Source of the DNA: Flavobacteriaceae bacterium
GTDB lineage: Bacteria; Bacteroidota; Bacteroidia; Flavobacteriales; Flavobacteriaceae
Length of the DNA stretch: 64,000 nt
Direction of reading: 5' to 3'
NCBI GenBank assembly: GCA_947446865.1
Contig: CANFHX010000009.1
Coordinates: 31,678 to 95,677, forward strand
The notes beneath the pieces were generated by a model that saw nothing but the letters and a program-made list of their open reading frames with translations, was not told the origin of the DNA and did no database searches. Below, in pieces: positions 36,941 through 45,378 of the stretch; the first letter of the stretch is position 1, and the number at the start of each line of letters is the position of its first letter. The position numbers and the translations under genes were made by a program.

Positions 36941-37127
36941 TATATCGGTTTACAATTAAGATGGAAATTAATATTGATAGTAAGCAAATAGAAAAAAAGT
37001 AAATATAGATAATTGGAAATCCCAGTAAGCATTTAGCAGAATCGAAAAGTAATACCAACGGAAGGTTAAACCCCATTAGTAATACTACCGATATAATTAT
37101 CATTTTTTGTTGGTGTCTTTTTTTCAT
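36933..37127 (-). CDS. Small two-helix membrane protein before the symporter-kinase
   Basis: 64 residues: a Lys/His/Gln-rich start (MKKRHQQK), two hydrophobic segments (about 9-28 and 36-58) and a short tail VNRYNE. It overlaps the start of the symporter-kinase by 8 bp, so it is coupled to it. It may be a small accessory subunit, as small membrane proteins often precede acetate-type symporters, but no family was recognised. Confidence 0.6.
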   Translation of the reverse strand: MKKRHQQKMIIISVVLLMGFNLPLVLLFDSAKCLLGFPIIYIYFFSICLLSILISILIVNRYNE

Positions 37128-37134
37128 GGTCTTT

Positions 37135-37155
37135 GCCGCGAAGGCACTAAGTCGC
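37135..37155. repeat. Dispersed short repeat (reverse copy)
   Basis: Its reverse complement reads GCGACTTAGTGCCTTCGCGGC, matching GCGCCTTAGTGCCTTTGCGAG at 53601-53621 except at a few bases. A scattered intergenic repeat of the kind common in flavobacteria. Confidence 0.5.
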
Positions 37156-37262
37156 TATGGTTTTTTAATAGCAAGAAAATAGTTTTTTGTAATTTTTGTT
37201 AAAAATAAACATTTTATTCTAATAGAAAAGAATATTTTGACAAACATAAACTTACCTATAAA

Positions 37263-37294
37263 CCAAAAGCCCTTAAATAAATAAGAGCTTTTGG
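37263..37294 (-). terminator. Terminator after the MFS/small protein genes
   Basis: Inverted repeat ccaaaagc / gcttttgg with partly paired interior (CTTA / TTAAG), followed on minus by TTTATAGG. It lies about 20 bp after the stop of the gene at 37313. Confidence 0.65.
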
Positions 37295-37312
37295 ATAAAT
37301 AAATGGTACTAC

Positions 37313-37531
37313 TTAATCTTCGTACTCGTTAGTCATGGCATACCATCCAAAAATGGTTAAACCGGTAACTACTAATGGTAGTAAAACGAAGAAGATAATG
37401 ATTCCGAAAACTAAATCCTCTTGTTTTCCGGATGTTAATTTCCCTCCGAATATTCCAATGCAATAGTATGCAACAACAGCAGCTAGTGCTATCCAAATTA
37501 TTCCGATATATTTTTTTATTGCGTTCATCAT
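37313..37531 (-). CDS. Small two-helix membrane protein downstream of the MFS carrier
   Basis: 72 residues with two hydrophobic segments (about 9-29 and 41-63) separated by GKLTSGKQEDL, ending in an acidic tail TNEYED. It starts 12 bp after the MFS stop, so it is in the same operon. Likely an accessory subunit or assembly factor of that carrier; no named family recognised. Confidence 0.65.
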   Translation of the reverse strand: MMNAIKKYIGIIWIALAAVVAYYCIGIFGGKLTSGKQEDLVFGIIIFFVLLPLVVTGLTIFGWYAMTNEYED

Positions 37532-37543
37532 AATTTCTATGTT

Positions 37544-39340
37544 TTAGTCGTGAAGTGTATTAATTTTTCTGTCGATGTAGATCATTCCAATAACGAAACA
37601 AATAGCCGCTATAATAATTGGATACCATAAACCTTCTAAGTAAAACTCAGGATTTAATGGTTTTGGGCCTGTACCTTTTGCAGTTGTAACTAAATAAGTT
37701 GAAATTGCAGGTAACAATCCACCAAAAATACCATTTCCTACGTGATATGGTAACGACATTGAAGTATATCTAATTTTAACTGGGAACATTTCAACTAAGA
37801 AAGCAGCTATAGGGCCATAAACCATTGTTACAAAAATAACTTGAATAAAGATTAAGAAAATTAAAGACCATCTTACATCATCTGTAATATTTTTAACCAC
37901 AGCTACGTTTGGCTTAACGCTAATTCCATCAATGTGGGATTTATCTTTAGCCTCATCACTAGTAAACGTTTTCAATACCAAAGCAGCAAGAGTATCTACT
38001 TTTACAGCAGTTTCACCTTCTTTAATATCGTTTTTAACTTTCACTACATTGTGAACTACTACTCCAGCTTTATCTTTAGAGTCGTATTTAATCCAAGTTT
38101 CATTTTTACCTGATTCTTTTGCATCGTAAGCTAATTCTTTAGCTAAATACAAAGTATCTGTTTTAGTATAATGGAATTTAGCTCCGTTAGAATACAACGA
38201 ATCTGTTTTGAAATCAATAAATATTTTTGTGTTTTTAACCGTTGGATCTTTCTTGTCTTTTTCTGTTTTAACAGTTGCTACATAAGAACCTATTGCTTTA
38301 CAACTATCTTTTACAATGGTGATGTTGTTTTTAGCCATTTCTTTCGAATCGGTTAAATGGTACATTTGACGGTAAATTGGACGGTATAAAAATATAGCCA
38401 ATAACATACCAGTCATCATGATTGTTTTTCTACCAATTTTATCACTCAACCATCCGAATAATACGAAGAATGGAGTACCAAATAATAATGCAATTCCTAA
38501 TAAAGTATCTACTTGAGAGGAATCTATATTTTGTACTGTTTTCATGAAACTCATCGCATAAAATTGTCCTGTATACCAAACAACCCCTTGTCCCATTGTA
38601 GCTCCAAATAAAGCAAGTAAGACAAATTTCAAATTCAATTTGTGACCAAAACTTTCTTTTAATGGGTTCACACTAGTTTTTCCTTCTGCTTTAGCTTTGG
38701 CAAAAACTGGAGATTCATCCATATTTTTACGAATCAAATAAGACACAAAAACCATGATGATAGATACCCAGAACGGAACTCTCCATCCCCATGCATCAAA
38801 CTCTTCTTTAGACAATAATCCTTTAGTAATTAAGATTACCATTAACGAAATGAATAAACCTACTGTTGCAGTAGTTTGAATCCAAGAAGTCCAATAACCT
38901 CTTTGTCCTCTAGGAGCATGTTCTGCCACATAAGTTGCGGCTCCTCCATACTCACCTCCTAGGGCCAAACCTTGAAGTAAACGAAGTAACAATACTAATA
39001 ATGGTGCCATAAACCCAATGGTTTCATAACTCGGAATACAACCAATCATAAAAGTTGCGCCTCCCATTAAAACCAAAGTAACCATGAAAGTGTATTTTCT
39101 TCCAATTAAATCTCCTAATCTTCCGAAGAATAATGCTCCAAACGGACGTACTACGAAACCTGCTGCAAATGTTGCAAGTGTTGATAAGAATGCTGCTGTT
39201 GGATTGTCTGATGGAAAGAATTTAGTAGATAATACTACTGCTAAACTTCCGAAGATGTAGAAATCGTACCATTCTATCATCGTACCTAAAGAGGAAGCCG
39301 AAATTACTTTCCAAATCCCTTTTGTTGATTTTTCACTCAT
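37544..39340 (-). CDS. MFS transporter of the metabolite:H+ symporter type with a large periplasmic insert
   Basis: 598 residues; family members are about 430. The start GTMIEWYDFYIFG and GRLGDLIGRKYTF are signatures of the metabolite:H+ symporter branch (proline/betaine, shikimate, alpha-ketoglutarate carriers). TM7 to TM9 run to about residue 320. A hydrophilic insert of about 165 residues (320-488, Lys/Asp/Thr-rich) follows, then TM10 to TM12. The insert falls in loop 9-10, on the periplasmic side. It forms an operon with a porin upstream and a small membrane protein downstream. The likely substrate is a small organic acid, judged from acs and prpE nearby. Confidence 0.85.
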   Translation of the reverse strand: MSEKSTKGIWKVISASSLGTMIEWYDFYIFGSLAVVLSTKFFPSDNPTAAFLSTLATFAAGFVVRPFGALFFGRLGDLIGRKYTFMVTLVLMGGATFMIGCIPSYETIGFMAPLLVLLLRLLQGLALGGEYGGAATYVAEHAPRGQRGYWTSWIQTTATVGLFISLMVILITKGLLSKEEFDAWGWRVPFWVSIIMVFVSYLIRKNMDESPVFAKAKAEGKTSVNPLKESFGHKLNLKFVLLALFGATMGQGVVWYTGQFYAMSFMKTVQNIDSSQVDTLLGIALLFGTPFFVLFGWLSDKIGRKTIMMTGMLLAIFLYRPIYRQMYHLTDSKEMAKNNITIVKDSCKAIGSYVATVKTEKDKKDPTVKNTKIFIDFKTDSLYSNGAKFHYTKTDTLYLAKELAYDAKESGKNETWIKYDSKDKAGVVVHNVVKVKNDIKEGETAVKVDTLAALVLKTFTSDEAKDKSHIDGISVKPNVAVVKNITDDVRWSLIFLIFIQVIFVTMVYGPIAAFLVEMFPVKIRYTSMSLPYHVGNGIFGGLLPAISTYLVTTAKGTGPKPLNPEFYLEGLWYPIIIAAICFVIGMIYIDRKINTLHD

Positions 39341-39371
39341 ATTTATTTAATTTATTTAGTTGGTTAATTAA

Positions 39372-40631
39372 TTAGAAAGAATAAGCACAAGAAACCATTG
39401 CTCTAAAGTTTCCTACTTTTGTTTGGTTATCTCCAGCTTTTCCGTAAAGGTCAGCATCTCCCCATGTAGCAGATGTGTATTCAACCTCTGGAGTTACTCT
39501 AAATTTGTTTTGTTTGAAATCTACTCTTGCAGATGCTCTCCATACATTATCCACAACTCTACCTCCACTAATACCTCTCATGTAAATACTAGATAAGGCG
39601 GTTGCAGCAGTACTTGCTCCGTTGTTTTTGGTAGAACCAATAAATAATCCAGGAGCAACTTTTTTTCCATTGCTTGCAATATCAATCCAAAATGCAGTAG
39701 TTTTAGTTGGATCATAAGATTGTATACCGTTGGTTGTGGTTCCAGTATATCCACCTAACATAACTAAACTATTTAAATTTCCTCCTGAAATTCCATAAAC
39801 TTTCACTAAAAATTTATCATTTGAAAATTTAGCATATCCAAATAAAGAAGAACTATTTACTTTTTCAGTTGATACTAATTTTGGAGTTAAACCATTATCA
39901 GTAAGTGGTTGTAATGACTTGTATTCCGCTCCTAAACCAGCAATCCAGTTTTTGTTTTTGTATTGAAACACAAGGTTTAGAGAAGGAGTTGCTGAATTGA
40001 TTGAAGCAGAGTTTTGTGTTCCAGGTCCAGCTGTTACAAATTCTCTTTCTTTATAAGCAGTAAGTGCTCCAGAAAATTCTTTAGTGAAATTTTGTTTTAC
40101 TTTTACTTGAGTTGTCCATCCAAAAGGATTGAACATAATACCAGTGTTGAAATTAGCAACACCAGGAAAAACCTCTGGTATAAAAGTTGGGTACCAAGTT
40201 TGCCCCATTGTTAATTGTGTTTTAGACCAATCCATATTTACATAAGCATGTCTTAAACGAAAAGTTCCAATTGTTGCTTCGGTGTTACCATAAAAGTCTC
40301 CTTCTAATGTACCATTCATTTTAGCACCCCATACATCTGGTCCTTTAACTTTAGCACCTAATCTAGAAGTAATTGCAAGAAAATTAGATTGTCCTACAGC
40401 GTTAACATCATTTCCGTTACTATCTATAACAACGTCCGAAGGATACAAATTCAATTGATCTTCTCTCACAGTAGCCGATTTTCTAGAATCATAAATATAA
40501 TCGGTTCTAATAAAACCATACATACTTACATCCCATTCTTTAGCAGCCGGAGTAGCAGTTGCTGGTGTAGTCGTTTGTGCAGTTCCTATAAAAGAAAAAG
40601 CCACAAAAGATAACATAATAATTTTTTTCAT
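39372..40631 (-). CDS. Outer-membrane porin (DcaP/OprO-like)
   Basis: 419 residues. Signal peptide MKKIIMLSFVAFSFIGTAQ, then a beta-barrel with WDVSMYGFIRTDYIYDSRKS, LRHAYVNMDWSKTQLTMGQ and GWTTQVKVKQNFT, and a terminal Phe (AMVSCAYSF) for outer-membrane assembly. It would admit the substrate of the MFS carrier encoded 31 bp downstream. Family assignment is by overall pattern. Confidence 0.75.
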   Translation of the reverse strand: MKKIIMLSFVAFSFIGTAQTTTPATATPAAKEWDVSMYGFIRTDYIYDSRKSATVREDQLNLYPSDVVIDSNGNDVNAVGQSNFLAITSRLGAKVKGPDVWGAKMNGTLEGDFYGNTEATIGTFRLRHAYVNMDWSKTQLTMGQTWYPTFIPEVFPGVANFNTGIMFNPFGWTTQVKVKQNFTKEFSGALTAYKEREFVTAGPGTQNSASINSATPSLNLVFQYKNKNWIAGLGAEYKSLQPLTDNGLTPKLVSTEKVNSSSLFGYAKFSNDKFLVKVYGISGGNLNSLVMLGGYTGTTTNGIQSYDPTKTTAFWIDIASNGKKVAPGLFIGSTKNNGASTAATALSSIYMRGISGGRVVDNVWRASARVDFKQNKFRVTPEVEYTSATWGDADLYGKAGDNQTKVGNFRAMVSCAYSF

Positions 40632-40732
40632 AATTGTTGATTTTTTGGTTAGTAATACTTTTTTGCAGGACTAAATTCTAAAATTTTGTTAATGAAAAAA
40701 ATTATGATATATAATATTGTAAATCGCTATAG

Positions 40733-41152
40733 CTAATCTTTAAAACGTTCCCATTTTATTAACATAAACTTGTCTCCAAGCTCTGTTATAATCATCCCAG
40801 CACCTTTTAATTGATCTTTGTTTTTTAGAAATTCAACCAATTCTAAGTGATTATATATCTTATAAGTAGGATGATAATCGGTATGACTTGGTTTAGTCAC
40901 TTTAAACTCCCTAACCCAGTTGCTAACTGTAACGTGGGATACACCAATAATTCGCTCAATCTCTCTAAAACTCAAGCCTTCAAGGTATAGTTGCAATGCT
41001 TTAGTTACATAGTAACTATCAATCTTTTTTCCTAGCTTATTTACGGTAAAGTAATAATTGCATTTTTTGCACAAATAGCGCTGTCTATCTTTGATTATAC
41101 CGCTTTTTACAATAGTATCATTTTGACATTTAGGGCATGCTAAAATCTCCAT
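40733..41152 (-). CDS. IS1-type zinc-ribbon/HTH protein, probably a regulator
   Basis: 139 residues. The N-terminal zinc ribbon has CPKCQNDTIVKSG and, 17 residues on, CKKCNYYF. A helix-turn-helix of IS1 InsA type follows (YLEGLSFREIERIIGVSHV, NWVREF). The rest is a short basic tail. There is no DDE catalytic domain and I saw no inverted repeats, so it is not a working transposase. It lies 100 bp upstream of the porin on the same strand and probably regulates the porin-MFS genes or itself. Confidence 0.7.
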   Translation of the reverse strand: MEILACPKCQNDTIVKSGIIKDRQRYLCKKCNYYFTVNKLGKKIDSYYVTKALQLYLEGLSFREIERIIGVSHVTVSNWVREFKVTKPSHTDYHPTYKIYNHLELVEFLKNKDQLKGAGMIITELGDKFMLIKWERFKD

Positions 41153-41534
41153 ATATATAAATTTTGCATAAATATACTAATTTAGCAAATAGATAAAAAC
41201 ATTTTATGCATTTTTTTTTACTTAAAATTACACAGTCACTAAAAATAAGGAGTATTTATTATGTAAATCCTATTTTATATGGAAATTTAAAAATTTGAGA
41301 ATTATATTCCAAAAATAATTAATTACCACTGCAACTTCCAATATACTAAAGGGATTCGTTTAAAAAAATCAGTATTATTGAAAAAATAACCAACAAACTT
41401 TAAACTAGTTATAGTTCTATTCGCAATATATTTTCAATAAAAATAAATTATCTGTTTTTTTATTGGTATTAATTTAGCAATCGATAAAAAAAATTCCAAA
41501 AAATACCTTTAATTTGTACAAACACAATTAAAAC
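41153..41534. other. Intergenic region between divergent transcripts
   Basis: 382 bp, strongly AT-rich, no coding frame. It must carry the promoter of the aromatic catabolic operon (plus strand) and that of the zinc-ribbon gene (minus strand). I found no clear operator or riboswitch-like structure. Confidence 0.5.
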
Positions 41535-42140
41535 ATGGAATTCAATCCTGATACCTTACCGTCTAAGGCAATTTACAAATTATTAACTGGCTCAATTATT
41601 CCAAGACCAATTGCTTGGATTGCTACTATTGACGAGGCTGGTATTAATAATCTTGCACCTTTTTCCTATTTCAATATGGTTGGCGACGATCCACCACATG
41701 TTATGTTTTCTACTCGAAGAGACAATAATTCCAATAAAGACACCTTAAATAATGTATTGACTACAAAGGAATTTGTAGTCAATATGGTTACAGAAGCCTT
41801 GGCCGAACAAATGAACAGTACTGCACAAGCAGTTACTGCCGAAGTAGATGAATTTCAAATGGTTGGGGTTACTCCTATTCCATCCTCTGTAGTAAAGCCA
41901 ATGCGAGTAAAAGAAAGCCTTGTACAATTTGAATGTGAAATGGTGCATCATTATTTCCTTGAAAACCATAAACAAGGCGGAGCATGTGTTGTTATAGGTC
42001 GTGTGGTTCGAATGCATTTTGACGAAAGCGTTTTGCTTGAAGATTATAAAATCAACATGGAAACCTATAAACCAATTGCACGATTAGCAGGTTCCAACTA
42101 CAGTAAAATTGGAGAAGTTTTTTCAATAAAAAGAAGTTAA
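41535..42140 (+). CDS. Flavin reductase family protein (FMN-binding split barrel)
   Basis: 201 residues. Motifs LTGSIIPRPIAWIATID, LAPFSYFNMVGDDPP and TKEFVVNMV define the FMN-binding split-barrel flavin reductase/DIM6 family. It may supply reduced flavin or act on a quinone-like intermediate. It is the first gene of the aromatic operon, about 60 bp before the monooxygenase fusion. Confidence 0.85.
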   Translation: MEFNPDTLPSKAIYKLLTGSIIPRPIAWIATIDEAGINNLAPFSYFNMVGDDPPHVMFSTRRDNNSNKDTLNNVLTTKEFVVNMVTEALAEQMNSTAQAVTAEVDEFQMVGVTPIPSSVVKPMRVKESLVQFECEMVHHYFLENHKQGGACVVIGRVVRMHFDESVLLEDYKINMETYKPIARLAGSNYSKIGEVFSIKRS

Positions 42141-42202
42141 ATTATTAAATCAGCGGTTGTCAGCGTTGCGAAGCATCGGTTGTATCCGCGTTCCATTAAA
42201 AT

Positions 42203-44497
42203 ATGAAAATAGCAATAATAGGTGGTGGTCCTGGCGGACTTTACTTTTCAATACTAACCAAAAAAGCAATGCCCGATTGCCAAATAGACATTTACGAACG
42301 CAACAAACCTGACGATAGTTTTGGTTTTGGAGTAGTTTTTTCAGATGAAACTTTAGGCGAATTTTTGAAACGCGACATGCAATCGTATGAGTTAATTCGT
42401 AGCAAATTTGCCTATTGGGATGATATTATCATTGCTAGAGATGGCGAACAAGTAAGCATTGCCGGAAACGGTTTTTGTGGCTGTTCCCGAAAAACGTTAC
42501 TGCAATTATTGCAACAACGTTGTTTAGAAGAAGGCGTTAATTTGCATTTCGAACAAAATGTAGACGACCTATCCCAATACAAAGATGCCGATATTGTTTT
42601 GGCTTCCGATGGTATTGCGAGTGGTGTTAGAACCAAATTCCAAAAAGAATTCGGAACTAAAATTGTCTTAAAGAAAAACCGCTTTGTATGGTTGGGATCT
42701 ACCAAACCATTGGATGCTTTTACTTATTTCTTCCGAACCACGCCACACGGAACAATAGTTGCCCATTCCTATCAATACCAAGAAGGAATGAGCACTTGGA
42801 TATTTGAATGTAGCGATGAAACTTGGCAAAAACATGGTTTTGAAGTCACAAACGAAACCGATACCATGACTAAAATTGCCGAAATCTTTAAGGAAGAACT
42901 TGATGGACATCCTTTAATTTCCAATAAATCCCATTGGCGTCAGTTTCCTCATGTTACTAATGAGAATTGGTATCATGATAATATCGTTTTACTAGGCGAT
43001 GCCAAAGCCACAGCCCACTACTCTATTGGTTCGGGAACGAAATTAGCCATGGATTGCGCTATTGGTTTATCGGATGCCGTAATTGCAAATCCAAATGATG
43101 TGCAAGCCGCATTCCAACAATACGACAAAACCCGAAGAAATACGGTAGAAATGATTCAGTATGCTGCCTTGGTATCGTTAGATTGGTTTGAAAATATGGA
43201 CCGAAACAACCAACATCCTTTTTACCAATTTGCTTTCGGATGCATGACACGCTCTAAAAAAGTGACTTTTGAAAATTTAAGATTACGAGATAAAACCTTT
43301 ACCGATAAAGTTTTACAAGAATTCAATGTCAATATCAATGTCAATGACAAAAATCAATCTCCTTCATTTTCAAAATTCAAATTACGAGATTTAGAATTGC
43401 ACAACCGAATTGTAATGGCTCCTATGGGACAATATTCGGCAGAAGATGGCGTCGTGAACGATTGGCATTTTCAACATTATACCTCAAGAGCTATTGGAGG
43501 ATTAGGATTGATTTTAACTGAATTAACCGCAATATCCGAAATGGCACGTATCACTTTAGGTTGTGCTGGTATATATAATGAAAATCAAATAGTTGCATGG
43601 AAAAGAATCAATGATTTTATTCATACAAACACACAAACTAAAATCGGAATTCAACTAGGACATTCTGGACGAAAAGGCGCTACCAAAAAACCTTGGGAAG
43701 GCAATGAACCACTAGAAAATAGTTGGGAATTACTTTCGGCTTCAGCAATTGCCTTTAATGATAAATTTGCCACTCCGAAGGAAATGACTTTATCCGATAT
43801 GGATTTAATCACTTCCCAATTTGTTCAAGCTACTAAAAATGCAAACGAAGCAGGTTTTGACATGATTGAATTGCAAGCCCATCACGGATTCTTATTGGCT
43901 TCCTTCCTGTCTCCTCTTACCAATGTCAGAACCGACGAATTTGGCGGAAGCATCGAAAATAGATTGAAATTCCCATTAAGAGTTTTTAACGAAATGCGAA
44001 AGGTATTTCCGAAAGAAAAACCAATGTCGGTTCGGATTTCTGCAACCGATTGGGCTGAAAACGGAATTTCAGAAGAAGACGTAAATACTATTGCAATCGA
44101 ATTTAAAAAGGCTGGTGCCGATATTATAAACGTTTCCACAGGAAATACCGTTGCCGGTCAAAAACCACAAACGGGCAGAATGTGGCAAACGCCTTTTGCG
44201 GATACCGTTCGAAATACCGTTCCTATTCCAACCATTACAGCGGGATACATTCAAGATATTGATCAAATTAATACCATAATCCTTAACGGAAGAGCCGATT
44301 TAGTTGCACTTGGAAGACCATTATTATTAGATGCTAATTTTGTTCGCAACGCGCAAGCCTACGAGCAATTGGAAGCTAATGACATTCCAAATCAATATAA
44401 AGCAGGAATGTCCCATTTATATCCTTTAAAAGCAACAGAAAGAAAGCAAGCAGAGGGAATGAAAAAAGCGTTAAAACCAAAAAGTAATAAGTTATAA
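42203..44497 (+). CDS. Bifunctional salicylyl/anthraniloyl-CoA monooxygenase-oxidoreductase
   Basis: 764 residues, two fused enzymes. Residues 1-390 form an FAD monooxygenase (IAIIGGGPGGLYF, DIYERN, VLLGDAKATAHYSIGSGTK) like salicylyl-CoA 5-hydroxylase. Residues about 395-750 form an Old Yellow Enzyme-type FMN barrel (NRIVMAPMGQYSAEDG, IQLGHSGRKG, ELQAHHGFLLASFLSP). The same fusion is known as 2-aminobenzoyl-CoA monooxygenase/reductase. It hydroxylates position 5 of an aryl-CoA. Neighbouring ligase, thioesterase and ring-cleavage genes support a 5-hydroxylation route. Sequence alone does not separate salicylate from anthranilate as substrate. Confidence 0.9.
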   Translation: MKIAIIGGGPGGLYFSILTKKAMPDCQIDIYERNKPDDSFGFGVVFSDETLGEFLKRDMQSYELIRSKFAYWDDIIIARDGEQVSIAGNGFCGCSRKTLLQLLQQRCLEEGVNLHFEQNVDDLSQYKDADIVLASDGIASGVRTKFQKEFGTKIVLKKNRFVWLGSTKPLDAFTYFFRTTPHGTIVAHSYQYQEGMSTWIFECSDETWQKHGFEVTNETDTMTKIAEIFKEELDGHPLISNKSHWRQFPHVTNENWYHDNIVLLGDAKATAHYSIGSGTKLAMDCAIGLSDAVIANPNDVQAAFQQYDKTRRNTVEMIQYAALVSLDWFENMDRNNQHPFYQFAFGCMTRSKKVTFENLRLRDKTFTDKVLQEFNVNINVNDKNQSPSFSKFKLRDLELHNRIVMAPMGQYSAEDGVVNDWHFQHYTSRAIGGLGLILTELTAISEMARITLGCAGIYNENQIVAWKRINDFIHTNTQTKIGIQLGHSGRKGATKKPWEGNEPLENSWELLSASAIAFNDKFATPKEMTLSDMDLITSQFVQATKNANEAGFDMIELQAHHGFLLASFLSPLTNVRTDEFGGSIENRLKFPLRVFNEMRKVFPKEKPMSVRISATDWAENGISEEDVNTIAIEFKKAGADIINVSTGNTVAGQKPQTGRMWQTPFADTVRNTVPIPTITAGYIQDIDQINTIILNGRADLVALGRPLLLDANFVRNAQAYEQLEANDIPNQYKAGMSHLYPLKATERKQAEGMKKALKPKSNKL

Positions 44498-44544
44498 ATT
44501 ACAATTCATAGGTAGCAATTCATAAGGTTTAAAAAACATTTGAA

Positions 44545-45375
44545 ATGAAAGATAAAAAATCAAAAATTGAAGTTCAAGGATTTGAAATAAATATTGTTTC
44601 TAAAAATAATGATGATTATATTTCATTAACAGATATTGCTCGTCAGCGAGATACAGAAAGAAGCGATTACATTCTTCAAAACTGGTTACGTAATAGAAGT
44701 ACAATTGAATTTATTGGTTTATGGGAACAATTACGAAATCCTATTTTTAATTCCATCGAATTCGATGGAATTAAAAATGCATCTGGATCAAACAGTTTTT
44801 CTTTAACACCCAAAAGATGGATAGAAACAACCAATGCTATTGGAATTATTTCCAAGACAGGTAGATACGGAGGTACTTTTGCTCATAAGGATATTGCTTT
44901 TGAATTTGCATCATGGATTTCTCCAGAATTCAAATTATATTTAATTACAGAATTCCAACGATTAAAAGAAGATGAAAACTCAAGATTATCATTAGAATGG
45001 AATTTAAATAGAACGTTATCAAAACTAAATTATCGAATTCATACAGATGCTATTAAAGAACATATTATTCCTGAAAATATAAGTAAAGAGCAATCTAATT
45101 ATGTTTATGCTTCTGAAGCCGATGTTTTAAATGTTGCTTTGTTTGGAAAAACAGCCAAACAATGGCGAGATGAAAATCCTAATTTAGAAGGAAATATTCG
45201 AGACTATGCAACTATTGAGCAATTATTAGTCTTAGCAAATATTGAAAGTTTAAATGCTGAGTTTATTAGAATGGAGATTTCTCAAAAGGAAAGATTGTTA
45301 AAACTAAATCAAATTGCAATTATTCAAATAAAATCAATTACTAAAAATATAAATGTTCAAAAATTAAAAGAATAA
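44545..45375 (+). CDS. KilA-N domain protein inside the catabolic operon
   Basis: 276 residues. A KilA-N DNA-binding domain spans about 25-140 (ISLTDIARQRDTERSDYIL, WIETTNAIGIISKTGRYGG, DIAFEFASWISPEFKLYL). The C-terminal half is helical. The family is typical of phages and mobile islands and is not metabolic. It lies 47 bp after the monooxygenase and 3 bp before the aryl-CoA ligase start, and it is clearly more AT-rich than both. A cargo gene inserted in the operon, role unknown. Confidence 0.8.
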   Translation: MKDKKSKIEVQGFEINIVSKNNDDYISLTDIARQRDTERSDYILQNWLRNRSTIEFIGLWEQLRNPIFNSIEFDGIKNASGSNSFSLTPKRWIETTNAIGIISKTGRYGGTFAHKDIAFEFASWISPEFKLYLITEFQRLKEDENSRLSLEWNLNRTLSKLNYRIHTDAIKEHIIPENISKEQSNYVYASEADVLNVALFGKTAKQWRDENPNLEGNIRDYATIEQLLVLANIESLNAEFIRMEISQKERLLKLNQIAIIQIKSITKNINVQKLKE

Positions 45376-45378
45376 TCT

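Noticed and set aside
40733..41152. A complete IS1 insertion sequence
   Set aside because: Only a zinc ribbon and HTH are present; there is no catalytic InsB-like part and no terminal repeats were seen.
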